Positions 49,601 to 63,600 of a DNA stretch of 64,000 nucleotides are shown here, piece after piece. The position numbers and the translations under genes were made by a program. Below the pieces are notes generated by a model. The model ran no database searches. It was not told where the DNA came from and was given only the letters and a program-made list of their open reading frames with translations. Numbering within the stretch: the first letter of the stretch is position 1; every line of letters starts with the position of its first letter. The DNA comes from Lanius collurio (lineage: Eukaryota > Chordata > Aves > Passeriformes > Laniidae), in the NCBI GenBank assembly GCA_020086605.1, contig JACBWW010000016.1, forward strand, positions 2,545,510-2,609,509, written 5' to 3'.

Positions 49601-52600
49601 TAAACAGAGGCAGAAATTGAAAAACAAGTTCTTGCTTAATATTCATTGGATGATTTAAACTTGTATTGGATGCTCAGAAACAAAGTCAGAGGGGACTTAA
49701 GGTTATTCCCTGGTTTTGTTTGGGTGTATAAAGCCTCAAAGGCTTTAGTGACTAAAGGGGATTCACATCAATCAAGAATCAGTGTGCCTATTTTGGAAAC
49801 AAACTCATTCCCCCTCATTTTTCAAAACATCTCCAGAAAGTACCCCCTCAAAAGACCCCAAAGATGATCAACATTTACATTCTGCTGAGCACTTCCCTTC
49901 AATTTCTTCAAGAACCACACAGCCTTAAAGCACTTATCTAAAGTAGTTCGGTGACCTGCTGTCACGTGGTCCCTTCCACTAATAAAATTAAAAATAGCTT
50001 GAGTAGAGCATGAAATGCAGAAATGTAAACCTTTCAGAACCACTCCAGTCTTGTGTTCAGAGAGAGAAAGAAGGAGAGCAGATTAGCAATGCTTCTCTTC
50101 AAAGTCTGTGGCACAGCCAAAGTACTGAAGCACAGCTGCCTACAGACTCAACATCACTGGAGTCACAAGGGGGTTGGGGTTTTTTTCCAAGTCATTGTGG
50201 TCAGAAGGTTTCTACTATTAGAGGGGTAACTTTTAAGATAAACACTCTCTGCAAAACACTTATAACTCAGTAACCCCCGATTTCCATACTACCTAAGGAA
50301 AAAGGCTGTAATGTATTTACTGTGGCAAATGGTTTGTCAGCCCTGAAGGTCAAGAAGGCAGCTTTAGATACAGAGAAGAGACTCAGTATTGAACAGAATT
50401 TGTCCAGCCATGAGTTTGGCAACATGCTTATTGTTCATGGCAGTCTGAGGAAAATCTGGACACACTCTGGATGTTCGAACAAAGCCCAGAGTCCAGCGAG
50501 GAACTCTCCAGGTGCTGGAATAAACACTCGGAGAAAAGGGGGGCCCCGGATTAACACAGTCTAACATTCTGACTTGGACCACACTGTAATCAATAATTTG
50601 ACACTGAACTATGACAAGATGAAGACCTGGCATGTTCCAGAGGAGTACACACCTGCAGGGGGGGTGTGAGAAGCCCTGTTCAATGCTGAGCTTTGGCAGA
50701 AGTGTGAACGCAGAGCCTCACAGAGTTCAGGGCAGAGAGTGCTTCATATCCAAACCACAGCACACCTCTGGGAAGCCTGACTGAATGGGTGGGGTGAAAG
50801 TTCCTATAAAAACTAGTCCAAACTTCCCATGGTATGATTTGGTCTCCTACTGAGATAGCTGCAGAACACCAGGCTCACACAATGACATCACAGTTTTAGG
50901 AATAAAAAAGGAACAGAAAGGTCACAGAGTACAACTGAGGTCAGGTTTCCAGAAGTGCTATCTAGACTTCAGTCTGTTCTTGCTCAGCAGGACTCTGGTT
51001 AATAGAGTTTGTAGAAATGGGTCACAGTGTAAGACTTTCCCAGCCTTGCTGATAAAGCCTACTGCCATGAATAGAGACACGATTTAAATTCTTCAGGCAG
51101 TGACTATTAACAGGCCATGCTGACTTCTACCCAGAAACAAAAACCACTTCATCATCTCTGTATCTGCAGACAATTTACTGGTTGTTTTGGCCTACTGTAA
51201 GGACTGAAGCTGTGAGCACTGTTCCCATCCCTTTGAGCAGAACTTTGTTCCACACAGAACCTAAGTTTTTTTGAGGTTATTGTCAAAAATATAGCAAGAA
51301 AGTTCCCGATAGAATTTGTCAAAATCACCAAGGAAAATGTAATTATAGAAACAGGACCCTTCTCTGGAAACATCTATGACTGAATTACGCAAGAAGCAAG
51401 AACACTGATCTGTTATTTTTGTACTAAAGTTACTCAAGCATCAATGAGGATGAGTAGCAGCCAGATCAGAGTACCCACTCTGTGTTCTCCTCAAGGTTAA
51501 TATTTACTGCTTTCCTTGTGTTTGGACCTGCATTTCTAGGGACAGCCTCAGTTCTCCTATTTAACCTGCCCTTGTAAGACACTGTGTCAGGAACATGAGG
51601 CCCAGGCAAGCCCCAGGAAGCAGGGTTCCTACATTCCCAAATGTCAGGGTGTGGGAGCACTGCAGAGGGAAGGGTGGCAGCCTGCAGGCAGGGGAACGTG
51701 CAGGTAGATGGAAAGAGTGGGTACAAGACAGAATGAGACAAACAGCACTTCCACATTCACCAGTGTGGGACAGATGTAGATGGGCAAGATGTTTATTGAG
51801 CATAACAGCATTGAAAGAGAAATATAATTAGGAAATAATTAATGTAAGGATGGGAGGGAAAAACCTGAAGAGAACACATAAAAATTAGGAAAGGTGATCC
51901 TAGGTGAGTGCAGGAAAAGAGAAAAGGAAATGGAAGACTGAGCAAGAACTCATCCGGGAGAATTATCCTCAGTGATAATTAAAAATAGTTGCAATCAAGA
52001 TGGTCAACATACACTGCCTAAAGTAGCTGCCAGTTGAGGGTTAATGCCTAGAAAAAGAACAGGCTTGACAATTGATAAATTCAGCAGCAACAATATAGCC
52101 ATTTTCTCAGTTTTGGTATTTCCCTTATTGTCTTTTTGGAAAGCACATCCAGTTCAACCATTGAACAAACCAAGCAAAAATGGGCTCCTATGTCGTACAT
52201 CTCTTCATGATCCTAGAGCTGTTCTGGGCCCTACACCTGGCAACACGCTGAATCCAAAGGGAAAAGGCCCTATCAGAAGTTACCTGCAGGTCTCAGTGTC
52301 TCCCCAGGAGCTGTTCAGGCTAGAAGGGACCATTTATTAACGGGGCCCTGCAGTGCTCCCACCCAGAGCCTGCACCCACAGACACCCTCACAGGCCAGTC
52401 TGAGCCCATGGACATGGTGGGTCCAACCTTCTCCCTCAGCGTGACACCAGATGACATCTAGTGGAATTTGTATGCAATGAGAGGAAGGGGGGGATTTAGG
52501 TTAAATCATGTAACTCCTCAGCGAGGCAGCACACCTGGTTAACAACAAAACTATCCACTCTTAAGGACTTCAAATATTCTGGAAAGGGAAGTAGATGGGT

Positions 52601-55600
52601 TCCTTTCTGGGTATCAAGCTATATGTGATGGATGTGGAAAGAGCTGACACCAAGAAACAAATTGTAAAGTCATATTTGAAACCCACTAAATTTCAAACTT
52701 TTCATCAGAGAATGGTAAAGAATGTAACAAAACATGAAATAAGCAACAAATTCTGCACCTAAATATTCCCCCATGTACCAGGCAAGAGTGGTTTGCAGAC
52801 ATATTTTCTTCAGTTTAATAGTAAAAACAAACTTAGGGAGAAAACCCCAGGACAAGTTTATTTCAATTTTAAGCAACATCACAGCATTTTTAATGCCTGT
52901 AATAAGGAAAATAAAATATTTGAACACAGACTCATTGGTTAGTGGTCCTCAGTCACTGCACAACTTAAATTTACAAAGATATGATCTTGTATATGGTACC
53001 CTGGACATCAGTTGATATGGAAAAAACCCCTAAATAGTTCATTATCATTCATTTTAATAATGAGATTTTAGATGAGTATTCCTTTAATGCAAATAAAATT
53101 TAGTGAAAAAAATAAGATGTATTTATGCTTTTGTGAAAGAACATGCATAAGCACATAGAAGGTTTTTCCAAATATATGTAGATCAAATAGTTAAATACTG
53201 GTACAAATCACTAGAGACTATCAGCATAACTGGGATTTCTATTCTGTAACTTTTCCAGTTATTAATATGGTGCTTTTTTCTTATTTAAATATAACTAGTT
53301 GTACAAATGAGATTCCTTATAGATTTTTTTAGCTTGTCAAGTTCTGGCCCTCAGATGCTTTGGTATATAAGTGCCCCTATATGAAGCATTAGAAGTAGGA
53401 GGAGGCATGTGATAAACTTTAAATATCTCACTATCATAATTATTTGAATAATCAGCTAAAGTTACACTGCACAGATATTTGCTCCTGCCCATTCCCATTA
53501 CAGAAACAGAACAAAATACTCCAAAATCCTGCGTGAAATTACAATGAATACAGAATGAAATTTAATGAAATAGTAGTCAATAGAAAATAGATCACAGTGA
53601 TATTTGCCCTTCCCTAAGCACAGGCCAGGTCTCACATGTGGTGCTGCCCTGCTCTGACACCAGGTTCTGCTGTGGGTGAGCACAACCACATCCATTTCCT
53701 CCCTAGCAGGACAAGTGCTGTGGGAAAAGGGATGTACATCTCATACATGAAGCTGTGTACCAGTAGGGTGAGCTGCAATAAAATAAATGAGTGTACTGCC
53801 TTGTTGTAAGATCAAACCTCAATTTAAGTTCCAATCCTCCACATGCTCTGCCTGGGAGGCTCCATAAGAGGAAAATAAGATGAGTCAGAGCAGAGAGATA
53901 AGATTGAAAGAAATATCACAGCACACAGCTGGGCTGTCAGAGAGCAGGGGCATGACCAACCTTCCCCTCCCAGCAGGGTCAGTCTGTGCCTTGTAGGCAA
54001 TGGCAAATTCCCAGAGGTCCCATGTCACAACCACCCCAGGAAGGACAGAAAGCCCTCCAGAAAGATCCCCTCCTGTGACTAATTTGCAGCCAGCAGCTGA
54101 GCTGGTGCTCATTCCCAAAGCCCCAGTACCACTACAAATGAGTCTCCCACTGATACAGCAACTTCAGTGCTGTTGCACTGCAGGGCTCCTCTCAAACACC
54201 TGGCCAGAGACGAGCAAGCAAAACAGAGCTAAGCTGAATCTCAGCTGAAAATGAAGCCATAACCTGGGCAGCAGCTGTGAGAAAAATGACAGAGGAGCTC
54301 ACACAATTTTAAAGAGAGTTCAGTTATAACAACCCTCAGGTGCTGTGCAGTAGCAGGGTGGCCGAGTAGGAGCACATAAAAGCCTGACACTGATGGGCCA
54401 GAGCAGAAAAAGCTTCCCCCAGAGCAGTCCAAAGTGCTTCATAATGCTGCCTATAAGAAGAAAATTGGTTTCAGTGCAAGGATACTTGTGCCTTTTGTCT
54501 CATTTCAACATGGACTTCAGCCTTCATATAAAGCACTTTGATAAAGGGATGGAAAATATTAGTCACAGGACTTGGACAATACATGCAACATTTCAATGAA
54601 CTCAAGTACAGCTTCATGTCAGTACAGCTGATCAGTAGAGATGTCAAGATAATTTCAGTGCAAACAGGCTCTATCAGTGGTGCATCAGAGCCCAAAGGAG
54701 CTTTTTCTGATGGAAACCACAGCCACTGTTTGCCTGTGATATGTATAAAAGAGGAGTCAGGCACTAGTATGAGCAGCATAGGCATGGACAGTGGGTAGCA
54801 AAACCTAAAAAAAAACTAAGAGCAAATAACAAAGGAAAACAACAGCTCAAGAAATTTGGAAAGCTACCCTTGCAAATGCAACTACAAATGAAGCTTTTTA
54901 ACCACGGGAAACAGCCCAAGAGGAGTTTCTGTAAGTATGAGATTTTGCACTTTGAAATATTATCAGGAAAGTGTAGCATAGGCAGGGGACCACTTGGTTT
55001 TTCTCTTGACATGTAAGGTTCTCAGCATGGCAAAGGCATTTGTGTTGGAAGTGTTTCTGATATATACCCAGCTTTATCCCTAAATATACACAAATATTTT
55101 GTTTAATAGTCAGTGCAAAATAAACTGAATAACATTACATGGGCAATCAAAAATTTTATATAGCAGTTTCTCCCTGCTGAAAGTTATGCTGGGCACTAAA
55201 AGCTGTGGCATTTGGTAGTTTACAGATTCATTGGCACAGAATAAGGGTGCTGAAAAATCAAAATGTATGTAATAATTTGAAAGGTAAACAGATCACATTC
55301 TTTGATGTACCAAATCAGTTTTCCTGATATTCCTCCAATATAAAATATAACAAGAGTTAAGCAGTCATTTCCAGATCAGTGCTGCTTATCTCTTTTACAG
55401 GCATATCTCCAGCACTTAGATTCATTTATTATCAGTCAGTCAATTCCTTCTGCAGAAGGGTTGCAGCCATGTGACTTTCTCTTTGGTTACCAGTCCTGCA
55501 GGGAGCACACAATAAAGGTCCTACACATTAAAGAACTCGTGGCCTTGTTGCAATACAGTCTTACAACAAGCAAAGAGAAAGGATACTGCACTTTATAAAT

Positions 55601-57531
55601 ATTGAGTGAGAAGAGTTCCATGATCCAAGTCAAGTTATGTGAACACTGCAAAGCTGAATGGAGTAGTTATCTACAATTGATAGGACACTGTGACAGGTAA
55701 CAGGCTGCTCTCCTGGGAGTTAGACAGCCCAAAAGTAACCCATTGCTCCAGGATGTGGTGTAGCTTTTGTACTACTGGTCTTCTTTTAGGGTTAAGACCA
55801 CTGTCAGCAGAAACACACAATGTCAGATTAATGAAACATAGATTATGCTTTAGTGGAAAGAAGATGTTCTAAATCAGCAGTGGAAAAGATAAAATCAGCA
55901 TGCTCTGTTCCTTGGTCTATTAGGAAATGAGTCTGACACAAAAAGAAGAGAGAACCACAAAGCCCTGGATGTGTACACTTGGAAAACGTGTGTTCTCAAC
56001 AAGCTGAAAGCCTCCAACTCAGATTAAAAAGGCTCCTCAGAACAATAACATTTCCTTACAGAAACTTCATGCAGCCATCACCTGAAGAAAAAAATTAATA
56101 ATCGACGCTTTGAATTCAGATGGAAGTAGCTGAATTAGATTACTTAATATTGTTTCATCTGGTATTTCTTGAGCATCTCTGTATAGTAAAAAACCCACAT
56201 GAATTTCTTCAGGTTTCAAAAAGCCACAAAGACTGCATTTCACTTACATTTCAGTGGATAGAAGATGAATGATTGTAACATGAAAACACCCAAAATAGAG
56301 GGCATTGGTCAAAGTAACCTAAAATAAGGAAATAAATAATAACCATGTGCTAGAATTTAAATGCATAACTTTATCTTAAATATGGAATATGGTGTAGTTT
56401 TAAAAGATTGCTTTTAGGCAGAGGGTGGGATGAGTAAATACTAGTGGAATGATTCAAAAGTCAGAGACCTAGCAGAGAACACAGTTCAGAGAATTCTGCA
56501 GCAGGCAGCAGGCAATGGCCACTGGCAGTCCTACAGGGCTGCAGGGAATGTGAGCAGCAGTTGCAGAGTAGCACTTGGGCAAAGTTAGGAAGTTCCAATA
56601 CCCTGCAGGAAATTTACTGGGTAAGACTCTTACATAATGTAAAATTGATTATTTATGTCAGGGTAACAAAGAAAACAGCACTACGAAAGCATTTCCCAGC
56701 TTCAGAAAGCTGGGAGACAGAACCTTGTCCTGTGTTTTACTGTGTATTTCAGTCTGAAGGAAAAAATTCGCTGTAGGAATAATATGTGCCAGTCAACCCC
56801 AAATCTGAAAGAAACTCCAAGTTTAAATAAGAGTGTTTTGATTTCAGGCAGGTCTATACAAACTTACAGTCCTTGTAAACTCAGCATCTGGCATTGTTTG
56901 AAAGCTGAAGGGGAAGCACTAAACATACTCCATGCCACAAGAGATTTTTAAAATTTTGTCTTTTTTAGGCAAACATTTTTCACTGCCTCATTCCTAATAA
57001 ACTACACCCTCTCTTATGGATATCATAACTATATAAAAGCAAGTTTTATATGACTTTTATTGACTTTGAGATACATGCTGGACAAATATCAATGTTAATC
57101 TCAGACACCTAACAACTTACTCAACATCATTCAGTTTACATTGAGCTCTGATCCTGGTCACCCTGAGCTTTGAGGGGAAAAAAAAAAAGACTTCTAGCTT
57201 CATTCTGCTTTGGCTCAGGCTCAACCTTCAATCTCCTTTCATAACTGGAGAAGCAAAGAGGGAAAATTATCAACATTTCTATTCTTCCCTGAGGGATATC
57301 CACTGGACTATCTAGTAATTTTTATTTTTTTTTTTAAGTTCTCATATGTTTCAAAAATATATTTTGGTCAAATGCTTCAGAAATGACTCATAGATAAAGA
57401 TCAGATGCACAAAATAAGAATACTGTTAGAACTGATTGCACTGCTATTTGTAGAGTGAATTACAAGCTTTTATTTAAGAAAGTCAGAACTCAGCACAGCA
57501 GATTCAAAACTCACATATTTTCCATGTTTAG
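46640..57531. other. RGS1-RGS13 intergenic region and likely RGS13 5' region
   Basis: No coding exon recognised in about 10.9 kb. The 5'UTR exons and promoter of RGS13 should lie in its right part, because the first coding exon is preceded by a splice acceptor. A GTAAGA donor at 56621 after a slightly GC-richer stretch is one weak candidate for a leader exon end. Confidence 0.55.
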
Positions 57532-57535
57532 GAGA

Positions 57536-57600
57536 ATGAGCCCAAATACTTGTTGGCTTTGCAAGATATTCAGAGCAGAAGAAAATGGGATCCATTCTAA
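57536..57600 (+). CDS. RGS13: RGS13 first coding exon
   Basis: A TTTAG acceptor ends at 57531; the ATG follows four bases into the exon with A at -3. It encodes MSPNTCWLCK and on to Ser21 plus two bases of Lys22, then GTAAGT at 57601. The start MS--xCWxCK matches human RGS13 (MSRRNCWICK) and the phase joins the next exon correctly. Confidence 0.88.
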
Positions 57601-60600
57601 GTAAGTACACATAAGAATCTTATATTCTACAGTACATGCAGCTGAGGAGGAGGAACAAACCCCTCAAAATTCACAGTGGAGGTTTCTTTGTAAGCTTAAG
57701 ATTGTGCAAGAGAGGGCAACACCTTCACAGGTGTCCCAGCCAAGCTCCTTCCTGCAGCCAGTTCCTTAACAGCACGTGGAGTGTATGCCAGCATATCCCA
57801 CTGGGAACTCCTTTTATGTGACACAGGCATGGGCCCAAACTCATCCCTGGATTAAGCTCCAATTTAGGCCTATGAGGAAATTGTAAGCCAGATATTTTGG
57901 GTCCATCTTTTAAAAATTCAGGCTGTTTGCAAAGGTTGAATATTCATGTGGTGCATATGAGACATGGCCAAGTGGCTCCTGAAGTCCTCAGCTGCCCCCG
58001 GGCTCTGCGGGGGCCAAGCACTGCCAGGAATTTGGGGGACATGTCCCATGGGGGTGGGGAAACGCTTCCACCCAAAATGTCCTCAGCTGGTATCAGATCA
58101 GACACAGAACTGATTTACTGAGACATGCCTGCCACAGCAATACTGAGGAGAGCCTGATGACCCCTGAAACAGCCATTTGGTGAAGCTGGGTGGCAGAAAT
58201 CCAGTGTTTACTGCACCAGGGTGGTGAGGGGAGCCACTCACAGTGGAGGGTGTACAGTAAGTGAACAATATCCCACAGGACACTGCAATTTAATTTTTTG
58301 AGTCCCAGGTGTATATATATCTCAGTTATTCCTGGAGAGTATTTTTTTTTCAGTGTAATATGTGTACTTCAGCAAATCCAATCCTGTTGCAAATCAGTGC
58401 AGCAAGACGTTTACTATCAGCACAACAGCTATTAAAGGGGCATTAATACAGATCATCATAACCTATTCCCTTACTGCCCTTCATATTCTCCTCATTTGTA
58501 AAGGAAAGTAAAAAGGTAAAAAGGTTTTCCTCTGTGTCAGCTGCCCCATCAGGCAGGGTTCTTTCTGCTTCACAGGCTAATGCTAAAGACAAATAATCAG
58601 AAATGGAAATAAGATGGCTCTCCTGATGATGTTCAGTGAGACAGACGAGATTGTCACTCGTTCTATTCAAGTGCTGATAGAGGTGAAAAATTATCTGCGT
58701 CAGGAACAGTAAACATGACTCACAAATAACTTGTAAGGAGAGGAAAAAAAACATTCAAAGAACTAGAAATTCTCACTCCCCATAACCACATGCTTTATGA
58801 GTTTTTACAGAGAGAAGACTAATAGCTCACAAGAAGGGAAAAAAATATCTTTTACTGGCAAGAGTTACTAGAGAGTTATTGATCTCACAGTTCAACAGTG
58901 GTTAACATTTCTCTTACTCTGGATTTCTTCGACCAGGTCAGTCTAATCAGGAAATCCTGAGAAAATAATCAGCTAGTCACACCATGTTCTTTGTCAGAGA
59001 AAGAGGGAATTATAACAAGCTATAAATAAATTATAAATCATTATCAATTAGAAAAGGTACAGAGATGCTAATCGCTGCTCTGCAGCAGAAATCTATAAAG
59101 CACCATGCAGCACTCATACCAAAGCTAATTCTGATTTTAATTTACATTTTGAAAAAGCATTGTGATACTGAGTAGCTGTTAACACAATTATAGCTCCCAT
59201 GAAAAGCAAACATTCAATGAGAAGGGATCTTGCTCCAAGTTTGGTTGACGCACAACGGAAAGCACCCACTGGAATACATCCCCCGTCCTTTATTTTCCCA
59301 ACATAAGCACTATTTCCGAGTTACCAGCACTGGTGTCCTAAAACTGCAATCCCTGAAAATTAGTTGGTGTAAATGGAGCTACATGTACTTAAATGGAACT
59401 ACTGCCCTCAAACATTGGTTTTTCCTAAATTGTTTAGTCTCTCACCCCACTACTTCCATGCTCTTTCCCAGAATCAGGCAGGAGACTCCTACAAGCTTAT
59501 GAACTTATTGCTTAAGAATGGCAATCATGAAAGTAAAATCTGACTTTAGCTGCCTCCCAGGGCTGTGTAGATTACTAATAATGTGTCACATTGTGTTGTA
59601 AACAACTAGTGAGAGATGGAAGTCCCTTACAGCTAAGATTGCATTAGCTTTTCATTATTTACCTTATGCTTGGAGCTTCCATTCAGCTCTCAGATAAGTC
59701 AACTTAGATGTTAAAGGCCTTTAAATATTACAATAAGATCTTGTGGCCTTGAAGACTTTGCTACTAAATACAAGCACCAATATTTCCTAAATTCTATGAT
59801 GATTCCTGTCCCCAAAGAAGTTGCTGTCTAAAAAGGCAGTGCTTTACTTGTGTTTCTCCTAAGCCCAATTTAAATAAATAAATGAATGCCACTTCTAGAG
59901 GAATTACATGGAGCACCTCAAAATGGAACTGCATTTGTTACAGCAAGAAAAATATTTGTCTCAGCATAGTAAGCACAAGATCTGGGAGACAGAGGAAAGC
60001 CTTTTAAAATGTAAGTTTCATATGGCTCATCTTTAAATTAGGGGACACATTTTCAACAATGTAATTAACTTTTCTTATACTTTGAGCGACAGCTAATCCT
60101 GCAATAATGGCCTCCTGTTTTTTCTAAAGGGTGTCTTTGGAGGAAGTGCTACAATGGTCCCAGTCTTTTGAAAATCTAGTAACAAGCAAATGTAAGTAAT
60201 TGTGTGTTTGCATCCCAGATGGATCGCTGGAAAAGGTTCCCACAAAGCAAAATCAATAACTCATGCTGCATAATATATACTTATACAGAACTAATGAGAA
60301 ACAACTTTGTGTGACATGCCCTGCATGCCTTGCAATGAAAGTAAATAGAGCATGCTGCAAATGCTTTCCCCAAATTGCCATTTCTGCAATCACACATAAT
60401 TCCTTTAAAGACATGTGATGAGGGCATGGTTTATCTGCCACATCCCCACTTAAAGCACTGAATAGCAACTTACATTAGCAGAAAAGTGACAAAGTTCTCT
60501 TGGGAAGTCCTGTGTACAGCAAAGACGCCATAAAATGGCATATCTATACAGGGTAACACCATGGAATACAACTCCAGTGTTCAGGGATGGGAAGAACTTT

Positions 60601-63600
60601 AGCTGCAGTAGCAATTCTGAGCTTTCCCACTCCAGCCTCCCTCTGCTTCACAGAGGGCTCAGAGCTTTCCCACCATTGTCATATGGGCAGCAGTCTGGAA
60701 TATCACTGCTGAATTACATTTTTTTAAAATTGTGATGAAGAAGTTACACTGCAGCACCAACCTCTAAAGATTACTCCTGAGGAGGGGCATCATTTTCAAA
60801 CTGCAGAAAAATTACAAAGAGCAAGAAGATTAGCAGACAGCATTTGTAACTCTAAAGATTTTGCCATTAAAATCTTAAACAGGAAACAATCAAGTATGTT
60901 ACAGCACAGGGAGAATCTCCCCAACAGAAAGCTGTTCAAAGAGACCCGATTGCAGCAGGAGCAGCAGGCACACATGTGATCACCACCCCTGCCAGATGAC
61001 AGGCAGTGCTCAACATCTTCCAAAAAATAAAAGGCCAGAATGCTGCACCAGCAAGAAAGTTTGCTTTAAATAAAACACTTGTAGCTTCCAGCAGTACTCA
61101 GAATGCTGCCCTTCTTAAAATGCCTCCTCCACTGCACTTAAAAACACTACTAGTTGCATTTTAATACATTTTAAAGCCTCATGATGTCCGAAAATTGAAA
61201 GGAGTACTCACATAAAAAGCCCGAGACTCTAAACCCAGTAGATTTGCAGCTCTTTAGGAAAGATGGGAAAAGTATTTGCCTACCTTATATTTACTCTGGG
61301 ATTAGATTTACTAGGGAGCCCTGCATGTACAGGAAAATGCAAGGTTGAAGTGTAGGGGCTATATACTGCAAATATTTCCCCATTTTGATATAATCCAGTA
61401 ATATCTATGGGGTATAATCAATAATTACACTGCTTTATAAATGTCCCTACTGCCTGCAAGGGACTCTAAAGTCAACGCATATAGACAGGTAATGTAAATT
61501 TGGCTTCTAAAATATTTACAGATGGGCCTATGATCTACAAAACCTACTTGAAGACAGAACACAGTGATGAAAACATAGAATTCTGGCTTGCCTGTGAAGC
61601 TTATAAGAAGATAACATCCCAGAAGAAAAGGATTTCCATGGCCAGGAAGCTTTTTACAAGTTACATCCAACCCCAGGCTCCCAATGAGGTGAGTACAGCA
61701 TCACGAGCTCTTCACTTTATAGAAACGCCTGAAGTGTCATGCTGGAGACCAACAAGAAATGCTTAACACCTCTTGTATCAAAAGGAGTGAAAACTTGCTA
61801 TTCATCCTCTCCCCAAACTCTTCTGCACACAGAATTTTAATACCTGAATCCACATCTCATCTACAGGCCAACCTTTCACCTGTATCCACCAAGAACACAA
61901 GCAAAATGCACAACCCAATTAAGAACCCAGTTCTCAGATCTGTTCTATTCTTTTTTTCTTTTTAACATCAGATCCAGGGGCCACTGATATCACTCCACTA
62001 TATTTGGGATTATGTTAGTTCACTAGATTCTGGATTATGCCATTGCTACATATCTATATATCTCAGCCTGGTCTTTGCAAGAGTAAGTATAAATGAACAA
62101 AGTAAAAACTCTACCCAGTGCTGTCTCCTTTGCAAAATGAGCAAAAAGAAAGATTCCAAGACAGATTAGTGCTTTTTTTGTGAAGTAAAACAGCAGATTT
62201 GTATGTAAAATATCTGATTTTTTTTCCCCCTGACAAGTGGCTATAGAAAAAAGTCATTCCTGCTCAGCCAGACGTGCTCTATGACCTTTAAACATTCCTG
62301 CTTATTACTCTCCTTGAAAAACTAAGCCAACTCTGGCTTTTACTGCCACTGCCTCTGGCAGGCTGACATAACTGAAGAATCATGCTTCATTATTTTCTGG
62401 TTTGTGTGTAATAATAAAATTATTACAGAGTCTCAAAATGCAGCCTCCCTGCTGGTACTGGAGAAGAAGCCAAACCCAAATCAGCTGGATTCCCAAATGT
62501 TGGCTGAGAGTAATTGCTGCTTTAAATGACTAAACCATTCCCTCAAATCCAAAACTTGAGCAAATTTTGAAGTTCCCTCTGTTGGTTTTAAATGCCAATT
62601 GGCACAACAATGCATTCTTGTCTCTTTTTCTCAGTTTTTATTTTTAGTATGTGCAGCTATAGGAATCTCAGCAAGACATTTGCACTTCCAAAAGAGAAAT
62701 ACCAGTATTGCCAAACACAAATTCATTAATCAAATGTAAGAGCTTAAATCAGGACAGTTATAAATAAGCTGTGCATTTTTTTTCTAAAATAGTGTGTATT
62801 TGAATCTTGCTTTTCTCTGGTTTCTAGAGCTTCAGGACACACCAGTTTCACATTTTCTTGATGTTCCATATTAGTACAAGTAGGCACCAGTCTAAAAAAC
62901 TAGATGCTCATGAGGATATGAAACACAGTTACATTGAAATTTCAGCAGCATTTAAAATGGAGCACTCAAATGATTCCTCTGGAAGAGGAAGATCTCAACC
63001 CATGAACGACATCAGCACTAACCAAATCTCTAGAGGTCTCCTCTCAACACTAACAGATGAAGTCAAACCGAAAGCAACCAATGGAATTCATTTTGAGCTG
63101 ATGGATTATCAAAGGGTTCCTTTTATATGGTGTTGTTGATGACCACAAGACCTTTCTGTTGTTCCACACCTGCAGAGCTTCAATTTATCTGCTACAAACC
63201 ATGAGTTGCAGAAGGAAACCTCTAAGAACTAAAACTTTTCCTGAACAAGGCTGATATATAATCTCAATTTTATCTCAGGTCGTAACAGTTTTAGTCATTT
63301 TTTTCCGCTGGTGATGTGCACCTCCAGGCACTTGGACTCATCAGAATTCAGGCTTCCTCTTTTGGAATCTAACCCGAGCTCTGAGAACAATTCTTAGCAA
63401 AGGAAAGCAGGGCTGGATATCAGCAACTTCCAGCAGCTCCTTCCACTGCAGCCACTCCCCATCCAAACCATGTCCACAGGATAACTTCTGCCTAAATTGT
63501 CCCTGTTCTCTTATTCTCCCTAGAAGTAGTGAGCAAACCCACCTCATCCTGCTGAACTCCCCTTTAGGAGCCTTGGGCCCATGCAGGCCCAACAACAGGC

